A stretch of 64,000 nucleotides of DNA. Source: Paraspadella gotoi. Its lineage: Eukaryota > Chaetognatha. The DNA lies in assembly GCA_051294375.1 (NCBI GenBank), contig JBJCIZ010000744.1:362285-426284 (forward strand), read 5' to 3'. Under the pieces are notes generated by a model that saw nothing but the letters and a program-made list of their open reading frames with translations, was not told the origin of the DNA and did not search any database. Shown here one piece after another: positions 13,580 through 25,065 of this stretch; positions within the stretch are counted from its first letter, which is position 1, and every line of letters begins with the position of its first letter. Position numbers and translations under genes: made by a program.

Positions 13580-15471
13580 TCAACGCTTCCTCTTCCAACC
13601 TAAAGGCCAAGATCCAAAGTTAAAAAGCGAGAACTGATGTTCCTCCGAACAAAAGACAGTCGAGCCACCGGCGCCGCCGCAGTTTCTCGTGGTCTCGACG
13701 GAGGGCGAACCATTCGGACGATATTTTATGTCGTAGAAGCTATTTTCGTCGTCGTCATATTCGTCCGTTCGATCCGGGACTCGATCCGGGGACTTTTTCC
13801 TTTTTTTTTCCCGCCAAATTTTCAAAAATTTCGACTCGAAGCTTTCGTCGTCGTCGTCGTCGTCATCTTCGTATCCATAGACTTCATCGTATTCATCTCC
13901 GCGGCCGTCGTCATCCCGTTCGTCATTCGCCCCGCCGCCGCCGCCGCTCCCGGTCCGATTAGCGGCGCCCTCGGCGTTCCAGTGGCCGTCGCCGCAGCGT
14001 CGGTCGTACGGCGGACATTTGCAGCGGCAATTGAGGTCGCGATAACCCTCGCCGCCGCAGCTGAGGGTCCTGTCGCAGTGGCTGCCGCAGCTGTACATCA
14101 GGTTGACCAACTTGGCGTCTCGGAAACTCAACTGTTGGGGGGGGGGGAAGGAGTGAGGAGGGAGGGGTACGAGAGGGCGGGAAAAGATGGATGGAATAGA
14201 AGTGTCGGATCTGCCCCCAATCATTAGCGGTAATCAATTAATTATTTAATTCAAGTTAACTAATTAATTAGGTAATTAATTATTTAATTTGTCTTTTCGT
14301 CACTAACTACAAAAAAAGCAATGACGATGACGATGGCAACGACGACAATAATGACGATAACGATTGACTTGATTGATTGATTAATTGATTGAATAATTAA
14401 TTAATAGTTAAATTGATTAATTGAATAATTAATTAATAGATAAATAGATTGATTGATTGAATAATTAATTGATTTATTAATTAATACATCTTGCATTTAC
14501 ATTTAATATAAAATAAAAAGAAGCATTAGAGAGCATTAGAGAAACCGGTTTTTTTGTTTTTTCCATTTAAACTCATTTCCACTCCAACGATTCCATCGAA
14601 ACTTCATATCCAGCTCAATCACACAGTTTCCTACCCACGCACGAAATTTCAAACCAATCCAACCATCCAATCACGAGTAATTGGAGTTTTTTGCTAAGGT
14701 GGGACGGAGAGTCGGACGGACGGACGGATGGACCGACGGACGGAGGGACGCCTGTCAAGTCAAGTCAAGTCAAGACGGAGGGACGAACATCATTTTTATT
14801 GCATAATTTATCATAATTCGAGGTTCTGACATGATTTAAGTGAATGCCCGACAAAATTTGGTAGGGAGTCCGACGGACCGACAAAGTGAATTATAGAGTC
14901 GAAATCTGCTACAAGCAGATCCGTCTAAAAATGTTCCGCAATTTTTGAATAACTTGAAGACAGTTTATTTGTATTTCTTTCTACTCGGCGCGACTAATTC
15001 AATTATCACAAATAATAAACCGCAATATAGTTTAAAATTGGTACAACCAATATAGAAATTATCCCATATCAACAAATAAACTTTCTTCACAATTTGGCCA
15101 AGTTACGGTGGGCTAGAATTTCCATAATACATTGACAAACAAAATACAAAGTTAACTGTAGACCTGACATGACAAGAGTGCCCTCAAAAGACTGACCCCT
15201 TTCCTCTGCCCGATCCGATCCTGGACGCTTCGGTCCTTGGTCCGAATCGTGACCAGCTTGTCCCTATCTTTGCTGAACGCGTTCTTCCCGTAGTGCATTA
15301 TGGAATCGTAATCGTAAGGAATCCCTTCGCTGTTGATCTCGTATCTGTTGTACTTGGAAAATTGATGGATAGGATCGAAATCTAACTCGCGGCGAACGTT
15401 CTCCGCGATGATGGTCACGTAGTCGTCGCGGTCGGGCCGGTCTGTTCGTGATGGAGGCCTGAAGGGTGACA

Positions 15472-15545
<74 letters not shown>

Positions 15546-15631
15546 AGGGGGGGAGAGGGAGAGAAAAGGGGGAGAGAGAGAGAGAAGGGAGAGGGAGAGA
15601 AAGGGGGGAGAGAGAGGAGAGAGAGAGAGAG

Positions 15632-15677
<46 letters not shown>

Positions 15678-17149
15678 TGGGGAGAGAGAGAGAGAGGTTT
15701 TTTTTGTGTGTCTATTTTTATGTGTGTGTATTTGTATGTGTATTTGTGTGCGAGTGCGTTTCTCTTTGTTTATTTATTTGAGCGTGCGTTTTTATTGTTT
15801 AAAAGTCCCAAAGAATTAACAAGCCGGCTAAAAGTTTAAAAGTTAAAATTTAAAAAAAAAAAAAAGTTAAAACCATCAGAATTTATTCCTAGAGAAAAAA
15901 AAAGAGAATAAAAAAAAAAAAAAACAAAACAAGAAAGAGGAAGAAAAACTGTGAACGGGAACCGACCGAGGGCGTGGCCGATCTCGTGGACGATGACGCC
16001 TTTCGTCCGACAGGGTCCAGCGCCGAGAGTGATCTTGTTGTGTTCCACCATCCCAACGTGGGACCAGCAACTGGATCGACAGGAGAGGATAGGGGAGAGA
16101 GAGAGAGAGGGAGAGAGAGAGAGAGGGAGAGAGAGAAATCATGGTAAATATCTTCGGTCAAATTGACTGGCCAATCGATCGGTGTAACAGTATAATTTTT
16201 GGAAAAATTGATATAAATTACAATAAAGGTTTGTATGCTTAGCAATTTCTAAATAATACTTTACCCTTTCCCGTCCTGAATGACGACGTGTCGACGATGT
16301 CCCAGTTTCGCCGCGACGGTTTTAGAGTAAGGAACGAATCGGAGACACGTCTCGCGCTCCCACTCTCTGAAGGGTTAGTTTATAATTAACTGACTTATAC
16401 ATAACATATACAAAGGCGGAACAAGTTAAGAACTAAGAGTTCTGTAATTTAAATTTTAACAAATTTAAAAAAATTTAAGATTTTATGTATAGTCAATAAC
16501 ATAACAATTTCAGAGGTTATTTTTTTTCTAATTCAGAATTTTTCAAAACGAATCCTGGTTGAGCTTGAAAAAATAAAATATTACTATAAAAATATAAATA
16601 TTACTATAAAAATAAATATTACTATAAAAATTATAGTATGACGATGATGCTGATAATTTTTAAGGGTTTTTTCCTTATTTAACCCATTTATCATCGAAAT
16701 ATTGAAAAACTTATACTTATACTTTTTATGGGCTATCTGAATCCATTCTTAAAAAATAATTATCATTTAAATATTTAAATGATTCAATGTTATACTTTGT
16801 TTCACTAGTAAAAAAAATTGCTAGTAAATAATGATTAAATATGGTGGACTTATGGCAACAGCCGGGTTGCCTGTGATGCCCATTGGGATGGGGTATCTCA
16901 CTGTTGGCTTTGGGGGCTTCCGACCCTCAGTGACGCCTCCAGTCACTGGCGCGGTTACCCTAGGACGGTCTCGCTTTGCCAACGCAGAGGGAAGTCGTTA
17001 GGACTGTGGATGGAACACTACACCTGGGATGGTGTGTTCCCCCTCTGAGCCAATGGATTTGGCTGAAGGACGTGAGGCGGTGTGAATATACCACCACAGA
17101 CTAATGATTTTTTTATTCCAGAACTTCTAATGATAAAATTTTGGCAGAG

Positions 17150-17221
<72 letters not shown>

Positions 17222-18113
17222 GGAGGAAGAGAGAGGAGCAGCATCGATAAAATATAAGAACATCAAGCAACTTCAGCAGCTAGTAAAGCAAAGACCAACA
17301 ACTACAGCGACCAAATAAAGCAAAGACCAACAACCCAGTAGCATCAATTCCGCTCGCCTCATGGCGGCGTCGATGTTCCTCTTATCCAAAGCCGAGAAAT
17401 GATCCTTCAAGATGTAAGGAACGACGCCGTCAATCCAGCGGTACTGCGTTTCACGGAGACCGGCGCGACGATGACGCCGGCTGAGCGAGAGACGCCGACG
17501 CTGGCGCCGTTTTATAACTGTTAAGAATTGGTTTGAGTAATAAGTTTAACGTAAATATCACTAATAAAGTATTAATAAATTCTTATGGAATTTATATCCT
17601 CTTGATGGTTGTATTTTTTTAATTTTTAAAACTATCGCCGCGAATTTTTGTTTTATAAAAACGGTTTCAACGGTTTCAATCAGTTATATAAATATATATA
17701 AAGTGAGTGAGTGAGTGAGAGAGAGAGAGAGAGATATGACTACGTTCCTAATCATTTTTTTTTTTTCATGATAAAAATAGTTTTCCCTGTTTCGCGACCA
17801 CCTCACCGGAATCCTCGTCGCGGAGAAATCGGTACTTGGGATCAAGCCTCGTCTCGTAGAAAACGGTACTTCGGTAGAGATCGATCTGCTGCTGCTTCGT
17901 CAACATCATGTCGAGCTCGCGAAGAGAATGTCCTTCCGCCGCCTCCTCTGAATCCACCCGCGCCACGTTGTCAAATCCGGGTGGTGTTTCTTCGCCCGAA
18001 AAACCCGTATGTAACTCGAAGGCGCGGGAGATGAGCTCGTCGACGGTGGGTCCGGCGAGGGCGTGCTCGGGTAGGAGGAAGAGGAAGAGGAAGACAGGGA
18101 GGTGGCGAAACAT
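13580..18113 (-). CDS. Astacin-family zinc metalloprotease, six exons, one apparent frameshift
   Basis: Exons (minus): 17807-18113, 17358-17517, 16265-16366, 15967-16070, 15197-15458 and 13580-14131. Residues 1-20 are a signal peptide (MFRHLPVFLFLFLLPEHALA), then an acidic prodomain. RRHRR at about 116-120 looks like the processing site before the mature start AGLRETQYRW. The catalytic domain has WIDGVVPY, CWSHVGM, the zinc motif HEIGHALGLHHE (about 218-229, split by an intron), SIMHYG as the Met-turn, and IGQRKG. The last exon adds a cysteine-rich segment (CGSHCDRTLSC...CRCKCPPYDRRC), then a long Asp-rich tail and a final Cys pair. Astacins cleave matrix, cuticle or developmental proteins outside the cell. 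The intron after exon 2 fits only as GC-AG. One base is missing right after HHEQ in exon 5; adding it gives a 495-residue protein. Either the copy is broken or the assembly is. Confidence 0.9.
14570..14700 (-). repeat. Dispersed repeat F, copy 1
   Basis: Reverse complement of 39.36-39.47 kb: both contain CCAATCACGAGTAATTGGAG, TTTTTTGCT, and ACCCACxCACxAAATTTC-type sequence. It lies in the last intron of the astacin gene. Confidence 0.7.
14700..14940. repeat. CGGA-rich dispersed repeat G
   Basis: CGGACGGACGGA tract, a GTCAA microrepeat, then GGACCGACAAAGTGAATTATAGAGTCG and GATCCGTCTAAAAATG. The same ending recurs near 6.1 and 33.6 kb. Confidence 0.55.
15475..15700. repeat. (GA)n-rich tract
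   Basis: About 220 bases of GA repeats with G-rich interruptions, in the intron between astacin exons 4 and 5. A smaller run is at 16099-16137. Confidence 0.95.
16640..16775 (-). repeat. Repeat D-like fragment
   Basis: Shares GATGATGCTGATAA, TTTATCATCGAAATATT and GGGCTATCTGAATCCA with repeat D. A diverged partial copy inside an astacin intron. Confidence 0.5.
16852..17100 (+). mobile_element. Repeat C, longest copy (SINE-like)
   Basis: Begins ATGGCAACAGCCGGGTTGCC and ends GGTGTGAATATACCACCAC. Shorter copies at 36.18-36.38 and 47.09-47.20 kb (inverted) and 9.77 kb. It is GC-richer than its surroundings and non-coding. The size and copy pattern fit a short retroposon, but I cannot point to clear polymerase III boxes. 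Confidence 0.7.
17153..17217. repeat. (GA)n microsatellite
   Basis: Pure GA run beside repeat C, in an astacin intron. Another short run is at 17702-17734. Confidence 0.95.
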
Positions 18114-18504
18114 ATTTGTTAATCTTTGACGTCCATATTGGTTTAAGTCAAATACGAAAACGAGCATTGTCGACGATTTTCAAGTTATGGATAATTATTT
18201 TCTTTAAGACGAGAGGCAAATAGATGTTTTTTTTTTGTTTTTTTTATTCTTCTTTCACTTTTTTGTTGGGTTGCGATTAATTCTTTGCTTTTCTTTCTTT
18301 CTTTTTTTTTTTTCAAAAACCTCAAGCTTTTAAATTTTGTCTAATCCGTGATTGGAAAGCGCCCAGGATTTTCCTCTCTCAGAATTAAAATGTTTTGCTA
18401 ATTTAACGACTACATGTCGTACTCAACGTATAATTTTTTTAATGATTCTAGTATTAAAGAAAGCCGAATAACTTATAATTTCGTTCTGTATTGTATAATA
18501 TATA

Positions 18505-18700
18505 GGAAGCCAGGTACTCTGGGAGTGAATAAACGAGACTGTGAGAGAGTCTTGATTGAAAGCTTGCAGGGACCTGCTATGTCATTATCTTGTAAGAGTG
18601 ATGGAGGCCTTAAACCACCAAAGCCTGTCCAAAGTCAGGGGCAAGATAGCTTATTTATTAAATGAATGGATAATTTTTATATTGGTTGTACCAATTTCAT
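18505..18700 (+). mobile_element. SINE-B copy 1, fullest
   Basis: Starts GGAAGCCAGGTACTCTGGGA and ends with ATTGGTTGTACCAAT, a 6-bp hairpin with a 3-nt loop, then TTCAT. Repeats at 18951-19131, 22878-22981, 30252-30397 (inverted) and 10903-11047 (inverted, diverged). Confidence 0.85.
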
Positions 18701-18950
18701 ATATAATGTCTATAGTGCGTTTTACAATATCCAAAAATTACATTTTTGTAGCGTTGAAAACATTTTTCGAATACATAAAAAGTTATTTTAAGCTTTGGTT
18801 TGAAATTGCGAATACATTATACAAAAATTATAAATTTATTTATGAATTTCAATTTGTCCGGTCTCGAATTATATTACTAATGTGTTTAAAACGAAATCTT
18901 GTAAAATTAAAAAAACATGCGAATTGTAAATATTTTCCACTTCATTGATA

Positions 18951-19131
18951 GGGAAGCCAGGTACTCTGGGAGTAAATAAACGGGACTGTGAGAGAGTCTT
19001 GATTGAAAGCTTGCAGGGACCTGCTATGTAATTATCTTGTAAGAGCGATGGAGGCCTGTCCAAAGTCAGGGGCAAGATAGCTTATCTATTAAATGAATGG
19101 ATAATTTTTATATTGGTTGTACCAATTTCAT
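18951..19131 (+). mobile_element. SINE-B copy 2
   Basis: Same orientation as copy 1, 250 bp further on. It differs mainly by loss of about 15 bases (CTTAAACCACCAAAG) and a few substitutions. Confidence 0.85.
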
Positions 19132-20340
19132 AGTAATTATCATCCTTAAAGTTAAACTCCTCCTAATTTCAAAATGTTATTTTATTTATCTAATAATAAT
19201 TCGGCAATGACGACACTCTTCCGCTAGAATCCGACACCAACACTACGAGCGACGGAAACAAAAGGCCTCATCGAGATTCTCTTCAAATCCTCCCGCTTTT
19301 TCTTTCTCAAAAAATTCATGAATCGTCGAAAAAAATTTCAGTAGTTCGGATTAGGAAATCTCACCTCGTTAACCACCCGCTCGTTTAATAGAATCGAACT
19401 CGAAGAAGGATCGTAGTGGAACTTATCTCGGAAGATGCGATCACGAATCAACAGATTTTCAGAAGATCGAGCGTGTTGTTTCGTAACCTCGGTGTCTAGG
19501 CCATGTAAACAATACCTTTGTTTGGAGATCGTTGCTTTGTCTGGCCAGGCTCGTTGAAAGAAAAAATCCCGTTTTAGTCATTCTTTTCGAGGACTTTCTC
19601 CGCGAGTCGATTCACACTTTGTCAGCAAAAAAGTAAAGTCCAGACCATCGTCTGGATAAAGAATAAAGAATATTTTTTTCTTCATTTATGTACAAATCGG
19701 TTTTGTTACGTTCCTAAATTATAAAGCACGACGGGGAAAAAAAATTCCCGAGAATGTAAATTCTTTTTCCGGCGCCTGTCAGTCGCTCTCCAACGAGGCA
19801 ACGAAAACCTGATCAGTGATCACAAACTGCGACGTTTACTTGACCCATTAAAAATTTCATTTTTTAAAATATTTAAAACATTTTTTAAATAAATCGATCC
19901 GTTTGTTACTCTTTTGATTGCATATTCTGTCTTAGCCTCTGACTTTGAACTTAATTTTTAATGCTCTCCATAATGTGTCCATTCAAATTTATCAGAATGT
20001 GTAAAATTGTTGTCTTGTCATTTTCCTTTCAGAAAAAAAAAGCGTGCAATAATAATGAAATGCTGTTTAAATATAAGTTTGCAACGTTTTATTTAAGCAT
20101 TTTTTAGCTTGATACTCCTGCGATGATATTCAAGTGTATTATTCTTTTCCAGCTTGTAGCATCTCTTGGCCTGCGGTAAACAACCCAAGTATTGCGTTAG
20201 AAATTCCGTGCCGCTTCTTGTTTGAACTAAAGTATCAATAATAAGAGAAAATAAACTTTAATAAACTGAAAAAGAAAAAAATCGTGGGCAAACGTCGCGA
20301 CTCCGTCAAGAACCGATCGTCCTCTCCCCCCGCGCCGGTT

Positions 20341-21045
20341 ATGGCGACCAGTCCCAACTGCAGCGCCGTTCGTGCTTTGAATCTCGAATACAAGTCGCTC
20401 CAGGACGAGCCCGTCGAGGGATTCCGCGTCTCCGCCTCCGAGGAGAATTTGTTCGAGTGGGAGGTGGCCATCTTCGGCCCTCCTCAGACGCTCTACGAGG
20501 GCGGGTACTTCAAGGCGTCCATGAAGTTCCCCAACGACTACCCCTACTCTCCGCCCTCGATGCGGTTTCTCACCAAGGTGTGGCACCCCAACGTCTACGA
20601 GACCGGCGATCTCTGCATCAGCATCCTCCACCCGCCCGTGGACGATCCTCAGAGCGGGGAGTTACCGTCCGAGCGCTGGAACCCCACGCAGAACGTGCGG
20701 ACGATCCTCCTTAGCGTGATATCCCTCCTCAACGAGCCCAACACCTCCTCGCCCGCCAACGTCGACGCCTCCGTCATGTTCCGCCGGTGGAAAGAGTCAA
20801 AGGGAGCGGACAAGGAGTACGAGAACATCGTGCGGAGACAGGTGCTGGCAACCAAAGCCGACGCCGACCACGACGGCGTCGTCGTCCCCACCACCCTCGA
20901 AGAGTATTGCGTCAAACCCAAGCCCTCGCTTCACCGCGACCACGACGACATCGACTTCGACGATTTCGACGACTTTGACGACGACGACGAAGAAGAGGAA
21001 GAAGCCGCCACCGATCCTGAAGACTCTGGCAACGGGGAGAGTTGA
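20341..21045 (+). CDS. CDC34/UBE2R-type ubiquitin-conjugating enzyme E2
   Basis: A single uninterrupted frame of 234 residues. It carries the whole E2 fold: FGPPQTLYEGGYFKA, PNDYPYSPPSMRFLTK, HPN (82-84), and the catalytic Cys92 in GDLCISILHPP. The acidic-loop insertion typical of CDC34/UBE2R follows (DDPQSGELPSERWNPTQN), then LLSVISLLNEPN and an Asp/Glu-rich tail that in this family binds the SCF cullin-RING ligase. It transfers ubiquitin and builds K48 chains on SCF substrates in nucleus and cytosol. I chose ATG 20341 because it starts the conserved region; the frame is open upstream but has no earlier ATG. The absence of introns is unusual next to its split neighbours and may mean a retrogene origin, but nothing in the frame is broken. 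The family assignment is secure; R1 and R2 type cannot be separated here. Confidence 0.96.
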   Translation: MATSPNCSAVRALNLEYKSLQDEPVEGFRVSASEENLFEWEVAIFGPPQTLYEGGYFKASMKFPNDYPYSPPSMRFLTKVWHPNVYETGDLCISILHPPVDDPQSGELPSERWNPTQNVRTILLSVISLLNEPNTSSPANVDASVMFRRWKESKGADKEYENIVRRQVLATKADADHDGVVVPTTLEEYCVKPKPSLHRDHDDIDFDDFDDFDDDDEEEEEAATDPEDSGNGES

Positions 21046-22877
21046 AACTGTCACGTCCTCCCTCTCCCCCCTTTTGGAAGGCGGCGATGGAGACGGCGGG
21101 GAGGAGGGATCTGATAAGGGACGGGGGGAGTGCCGTTCTTCTATCCTTTTCGTCGAAATTGGGAGGGGGGAACTTGTTGCTATAGCCTAAATTTTGTACA
21201 GATTGTAGACCAGACCTCGTTTTAGCTAATGTAGCGTGACTTACGCGGTACAGTTGGTTTTTTTTTGTTTTTTTTTTTCGTGAGCTAATTCAGATCTCGA
21301 AGCTTTCTCGAGCATATTCTCGCTTGATTTGCAGGTATTCCCGCTTGATCAGTAAGTCTCGCTGTGCAACGTTATACTTTATGTATAATACGGATCAAAG
21401 ATAACACAAGTACTAAACTTTTTTATATGTAACTTTGACCGACTCACGATTGTTTTCGTTTCATCTTCTGCATATAATAAGTACAGTGTTAACCTGCGTT
21501 TTCATTTGAAAAAAGAAGTAGACGTCATTTTCAAGCTGTTTATTTTTTTCTAAAGAGATTTTTGAATCCCTTTTTATTTGTTTTCACAAATCTACGCAGG
21601 TCAATTAGATTATCATTGTGGGGAATATTATAAAACTTATTGATTTAATAATAATGAAAAAAATGATTTATTTTCGTTAAGACGGTAATTTCAAATAGAT
21701 CCATAGATAAGAATTCAATTGGTGAATTTTGAATTAGGAATTAATTTTTCCTATAACAATATTTATCGAAGTTTATTTTGATTTAGGCGTTCGGTTTATA
21801 GCATATTGTTTGCAAATTTAAAAACAAAATTAAATTCTATTGGAGCTAATTTTTGTTTAGAATTATTTCCATACTTAAGGGGGAAGATTATTTATATTTT
21901 GTATCCATCTGCATATATAAGTTATTTGAAACGAAATTTAAGTTAGCCTGAATTATCTGACGTAGTGGTGTGGTGCACGAGGTCAAAACCCATTAAATTT
22001 ATCATATTGACGTTTAGCACAATGCTGAGAATTATCAGCAATTTAAAAATAATCTGTTATCATATAACATCGCTATTGATTTAAAGAGAATTTCAGTTAT
22101 TCCCGGTTTAACTTATTTTGATCGTAGTTTTCTATCCTAAGTGATTTCGAACAAAGACTTCAACAGGGAGTTTTTTTTTGCTATTTGATATGATCGTCCA
22201 GTTTTTACATGTCATTTACACATAAATCTATGAGGTTACGACTTCTATTTATCTTTTGAGGTTTTGTAGAGTTTAGTCGTAACTTTTTAGCCTGTTTTCA
22301 TAACAGCTGGATAGACCGATATTCGCTACTTTGCACTTCACTCAGTATAGTAGAAGTCGCTTATCCACAGGCTAGGGTTGGCCGCTAGGCTGCTTGCTAA
22401 TTCATAAGTACTTAGATTTAACTTTAAGATAGTCTTCTAATTTAGACGATACCCGGAGCCGTGACTGAAACAAACTGATGTTGCCTCGAACGTGGACCGT
22501 ATCTCTAGGGACTTATTTTTTTTACTTAGTCGAAAAACTGGAAAGAAAAACCTGTTTGGACTACGTTTACTTTCACGATTGTGCAGGTAGATGGTTACGA
22601 ATTAAACATAGTTCTGTTAATTGTTTCGAGATTAAAACAAAATTTTAACGAAGCACGTCTACTACTGGTTGCAAGTATGTTTGCATTTTATCACTTTGAC
22701 ATTTACTCTTGGTAGAGAATTGACATACCTGCTCAAATTGAGTTACGTAGATACCTTTGAGTGATCAGTCGGAGTTTTTTCCACGAATTTAAAATAAATT
22801 TTTAAAGGTCGATGCTCTCCATTTTGGTGGTTCACTTCAAGTTCAACTGAATTAAGGATGTCAATTCGAAGTATTAT
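21046..22877. other. CDC34 3' flank, no gene seen
   Basis: AT-rich sequence with scattered AATAAA-like motifs, probably partly the CDC34 3' UTR. No frame with coding character and no repeat I could match within the window. Confidence 0.5.
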
Positions 22878-22981
22878 GATGATGGAGGCCTTAAACCACC
22901 AAAGCCTGTCCAAAGTCAGGGGCAAGATAGCTTATTTATTAAATGAATGGATAATTTTTATATTGGTTATACCAATTTCAT
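22878..22981 (+). mobile_element. SINE-B copy 3, 5'-truncated
   Basis: Starts within GATGGAGGCCTTAAACCACC and keeps the full right end, with one change in the terminal hairpin (GGTTATACC). The 5' truncation is typical of target-primed retroposition. Confidence 0.85.
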
Positions 22982-23189
22982 TCGAATTGTCAGGTACAAA
23001 ACTGTTTAGAAAATGTTGAGTGTTGTAAATATTTGTACAATAATCATGATAATCCTCTAAATCTTCTATTTGTAGTGGAAGTATGGAATAGGAAAAAAAA
23101 AGAGTATGTTATTCTTTGACTAATTAAGGACCGTAAACTAAAGGTCTGGTTCACGAGCTCCCCAACTTTTTTCCCCAGTCAAAATAAAG

Positions 23190-24759
23190 ATGAACGATAC
23201 CTACGACGTTATAGTCCTTGGCACTGGTCTAAAGGAATGCGTCCTTGGCGGTATTATGGCCGCCAGACAGAAAAAAGTTTTGCAATTAGACCGAAACGAC
23301 CGTTACGGCGGCGAATCGGCTACTATCACTCCTTTGGAGGACTTCTTCGGAATATCACGCGGTGGACCAGCTCCTGGTGAAGCGCGGATAGTGGGAAGAA
23401 TGGATGAGGGTTATATTTTTAATCTTGGTAAAATCTTGGATTTTCCCTTCTTATGAGTAACATTGTAAAAATTATTATTATATATACCTATCACTAAAAC
23501 CTATCACTTAAATGAAGCCACCTTGGTATTCGAGGACGTTCTTTTTCACGGTATCACATCGATCCATATACAGTAATTAACTGTATTTGAAAGTTTTTTA
23601 ACTTTTCCCGGCTGAAATGCTTGGACCTGGTCGCAATTAGAAGGTGAATTTAATTTCTAAAAGCTTCATGTCACGGGGTAAAATGATAAAACTACTCATC
23701 CACTCTCTGGTCACGCGGCATGTCGAGTTCAAGATCATCGGAGGAAGCTTCGTGACGGAGGCCAATGGTGCTAAGCCGTTCCACATCCCCGCTTCATAAA
23801 AGGAGGCTTCTGCCTGCTCCATTATGGACGTTCTCGAGCGGCGGAGGCTCAGAACTTTCTTTCCCTTTTGTGCCGAGTATATTGAGGACGATCCTGCGAC
23901 GTGGAAAGGCTTCGATGCGCAGGTGACAACCATGACCGAAGTTTACAAAAAATTCGGGCTGAAGCAGGCAATTATGAAATACATGGGATACGCTCTTTGT
24001 CTTTACTCCAATGACGCATACAAAGATCTATCGTGTGGAGAAACGCTTAATCGGATCTGTTTGTACATGGATTCCTACCAGCAACTGGGCAAAAGCCTCT
24101 ACATGTACCCCTTGTCCGGGCTGTCCGCGATTCCGAAGGGCTTCGCCAAGATCTTGCCGGTCTTCGGCGGACTCTACGCTCTGAATAAATCTTTCCAAGG
24201 CTTTGTCTATGGGGACGATGGGAAAGTGCGCGGTATCAAGTCGGAGGGAAAGTTGATCGAATCTTCGCTGATCTTTTGCGATCCCTCATACGCGAGGGAC
24301 AAGTGCCGGATGATCGGGCGCGCGGCTCGTGCCATAAGCATTCTGGATCACGTGATCCCCGGGACCGAAGCGTCTTGTCAAATCGTGATCCCCCAAAATC
24401 AGGTCGGACGGAAGAACAACATCTTCGTCAGTTGCGTCTCTTTCGAGCAAGGGTCGGCGCCGGAGGGGTTCTATCTGGCGACTGTCTCCACAGAAATGGA
24501 AACGGACGATCCATTGGCCGAACTCCAGCCGGGTTTGGACCTTTTGGGCGAGGTCGTCGTGAAGTTCGTTGAAGTCCGGGATCTCCTCGAGCCGTTGGAA
24601 GACGGGAGGGCCGACAACGTGTTCGTAACCAAGTCTTGTGACGCGGCGACGCATTTCCGCTCGGACTGCGAAGATATTCTGAAAGTTTACGAGCGGGCCG
24701 TCGGGAAACCGTTTGACTTCTCGAAGGTCAATGGGGAAGATTTGGAAGAAGTGAAATGA
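23190..24759 (+). pseudogene. Rab GDP-dissociation inhibitor, divergent, with in-frame stop
   Basis: Exon 1 starts ATG 23190 and reads [17 protein letters not shown], then [11 protein letters not shown], the dinucleotide-fold and conserved region of GDI. A second block begins after CAATTAG at 23641 and runs to the TGA at 24757-24759. Both follow GDI without a gap; the last 311 codons include KGFAKILPVFGG and IIFCDPSY-like conserved stretches. GDI extracts prenylated GDP-bound Rab proteins from membranes. Two problems: TAA at 23797-23799 interrupts the frame where other GDIs have Glu, and no GT-AG pair between the blocks keeps the frame (donor GGTAAA at 23427 is phase 1, the acceptor phase 0). 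The protein is more divergent than housekeeping GDI usually is. It may be a decaying paralogue, or a functional gene with assembly errors. Confidence 0.8.
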
Positions 24760-25065
24760 TCGAGAAAACGATTGTAAAATTGCAAGATGCTCTTACTTAT
24801 TATAAAATTGAAAATCCTTATTACTATACCGAAACAGGGTTGGCATTAAAAAACCCACCCAAAAAAACACAAAAAAAAAACCCAGGTTTTTTTTAAATAA
24901 TAGTTCTCTTGCAGTAAAAACACCAATTTATAGTAAAAAAGAGAAACGAACATTTAATCAGATTAAACTTATATCTAATTGCAACAATGAAATAAAATAT
25001 TGAAATGTAGCCTTCAAAGATTAGTGGAACTAGTCGAATTAAACCAAACTATAGTTTTGTTTTGT

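Larger units (their letters stand above)
18114..20340. other. Intergenic between astacin and CDC34 genes
   Basis: The two genes diverge from here, so both promoters should lie in this stretch. Apart from two SINE-B copies I see no exon. The part from 19.2 to 19.6 kb has more balanced composition and may be the CDC34 upstream region, but no motif is convincing. Confidence 0.5.

Noticed and set aside
13637-14227. 196-codon plus-strand frame opposite the last astacin exon
   Set aside because: Shadow of the GC-rich coding exon; alanine/valine runs are the complement of its Asp and Gly codons.
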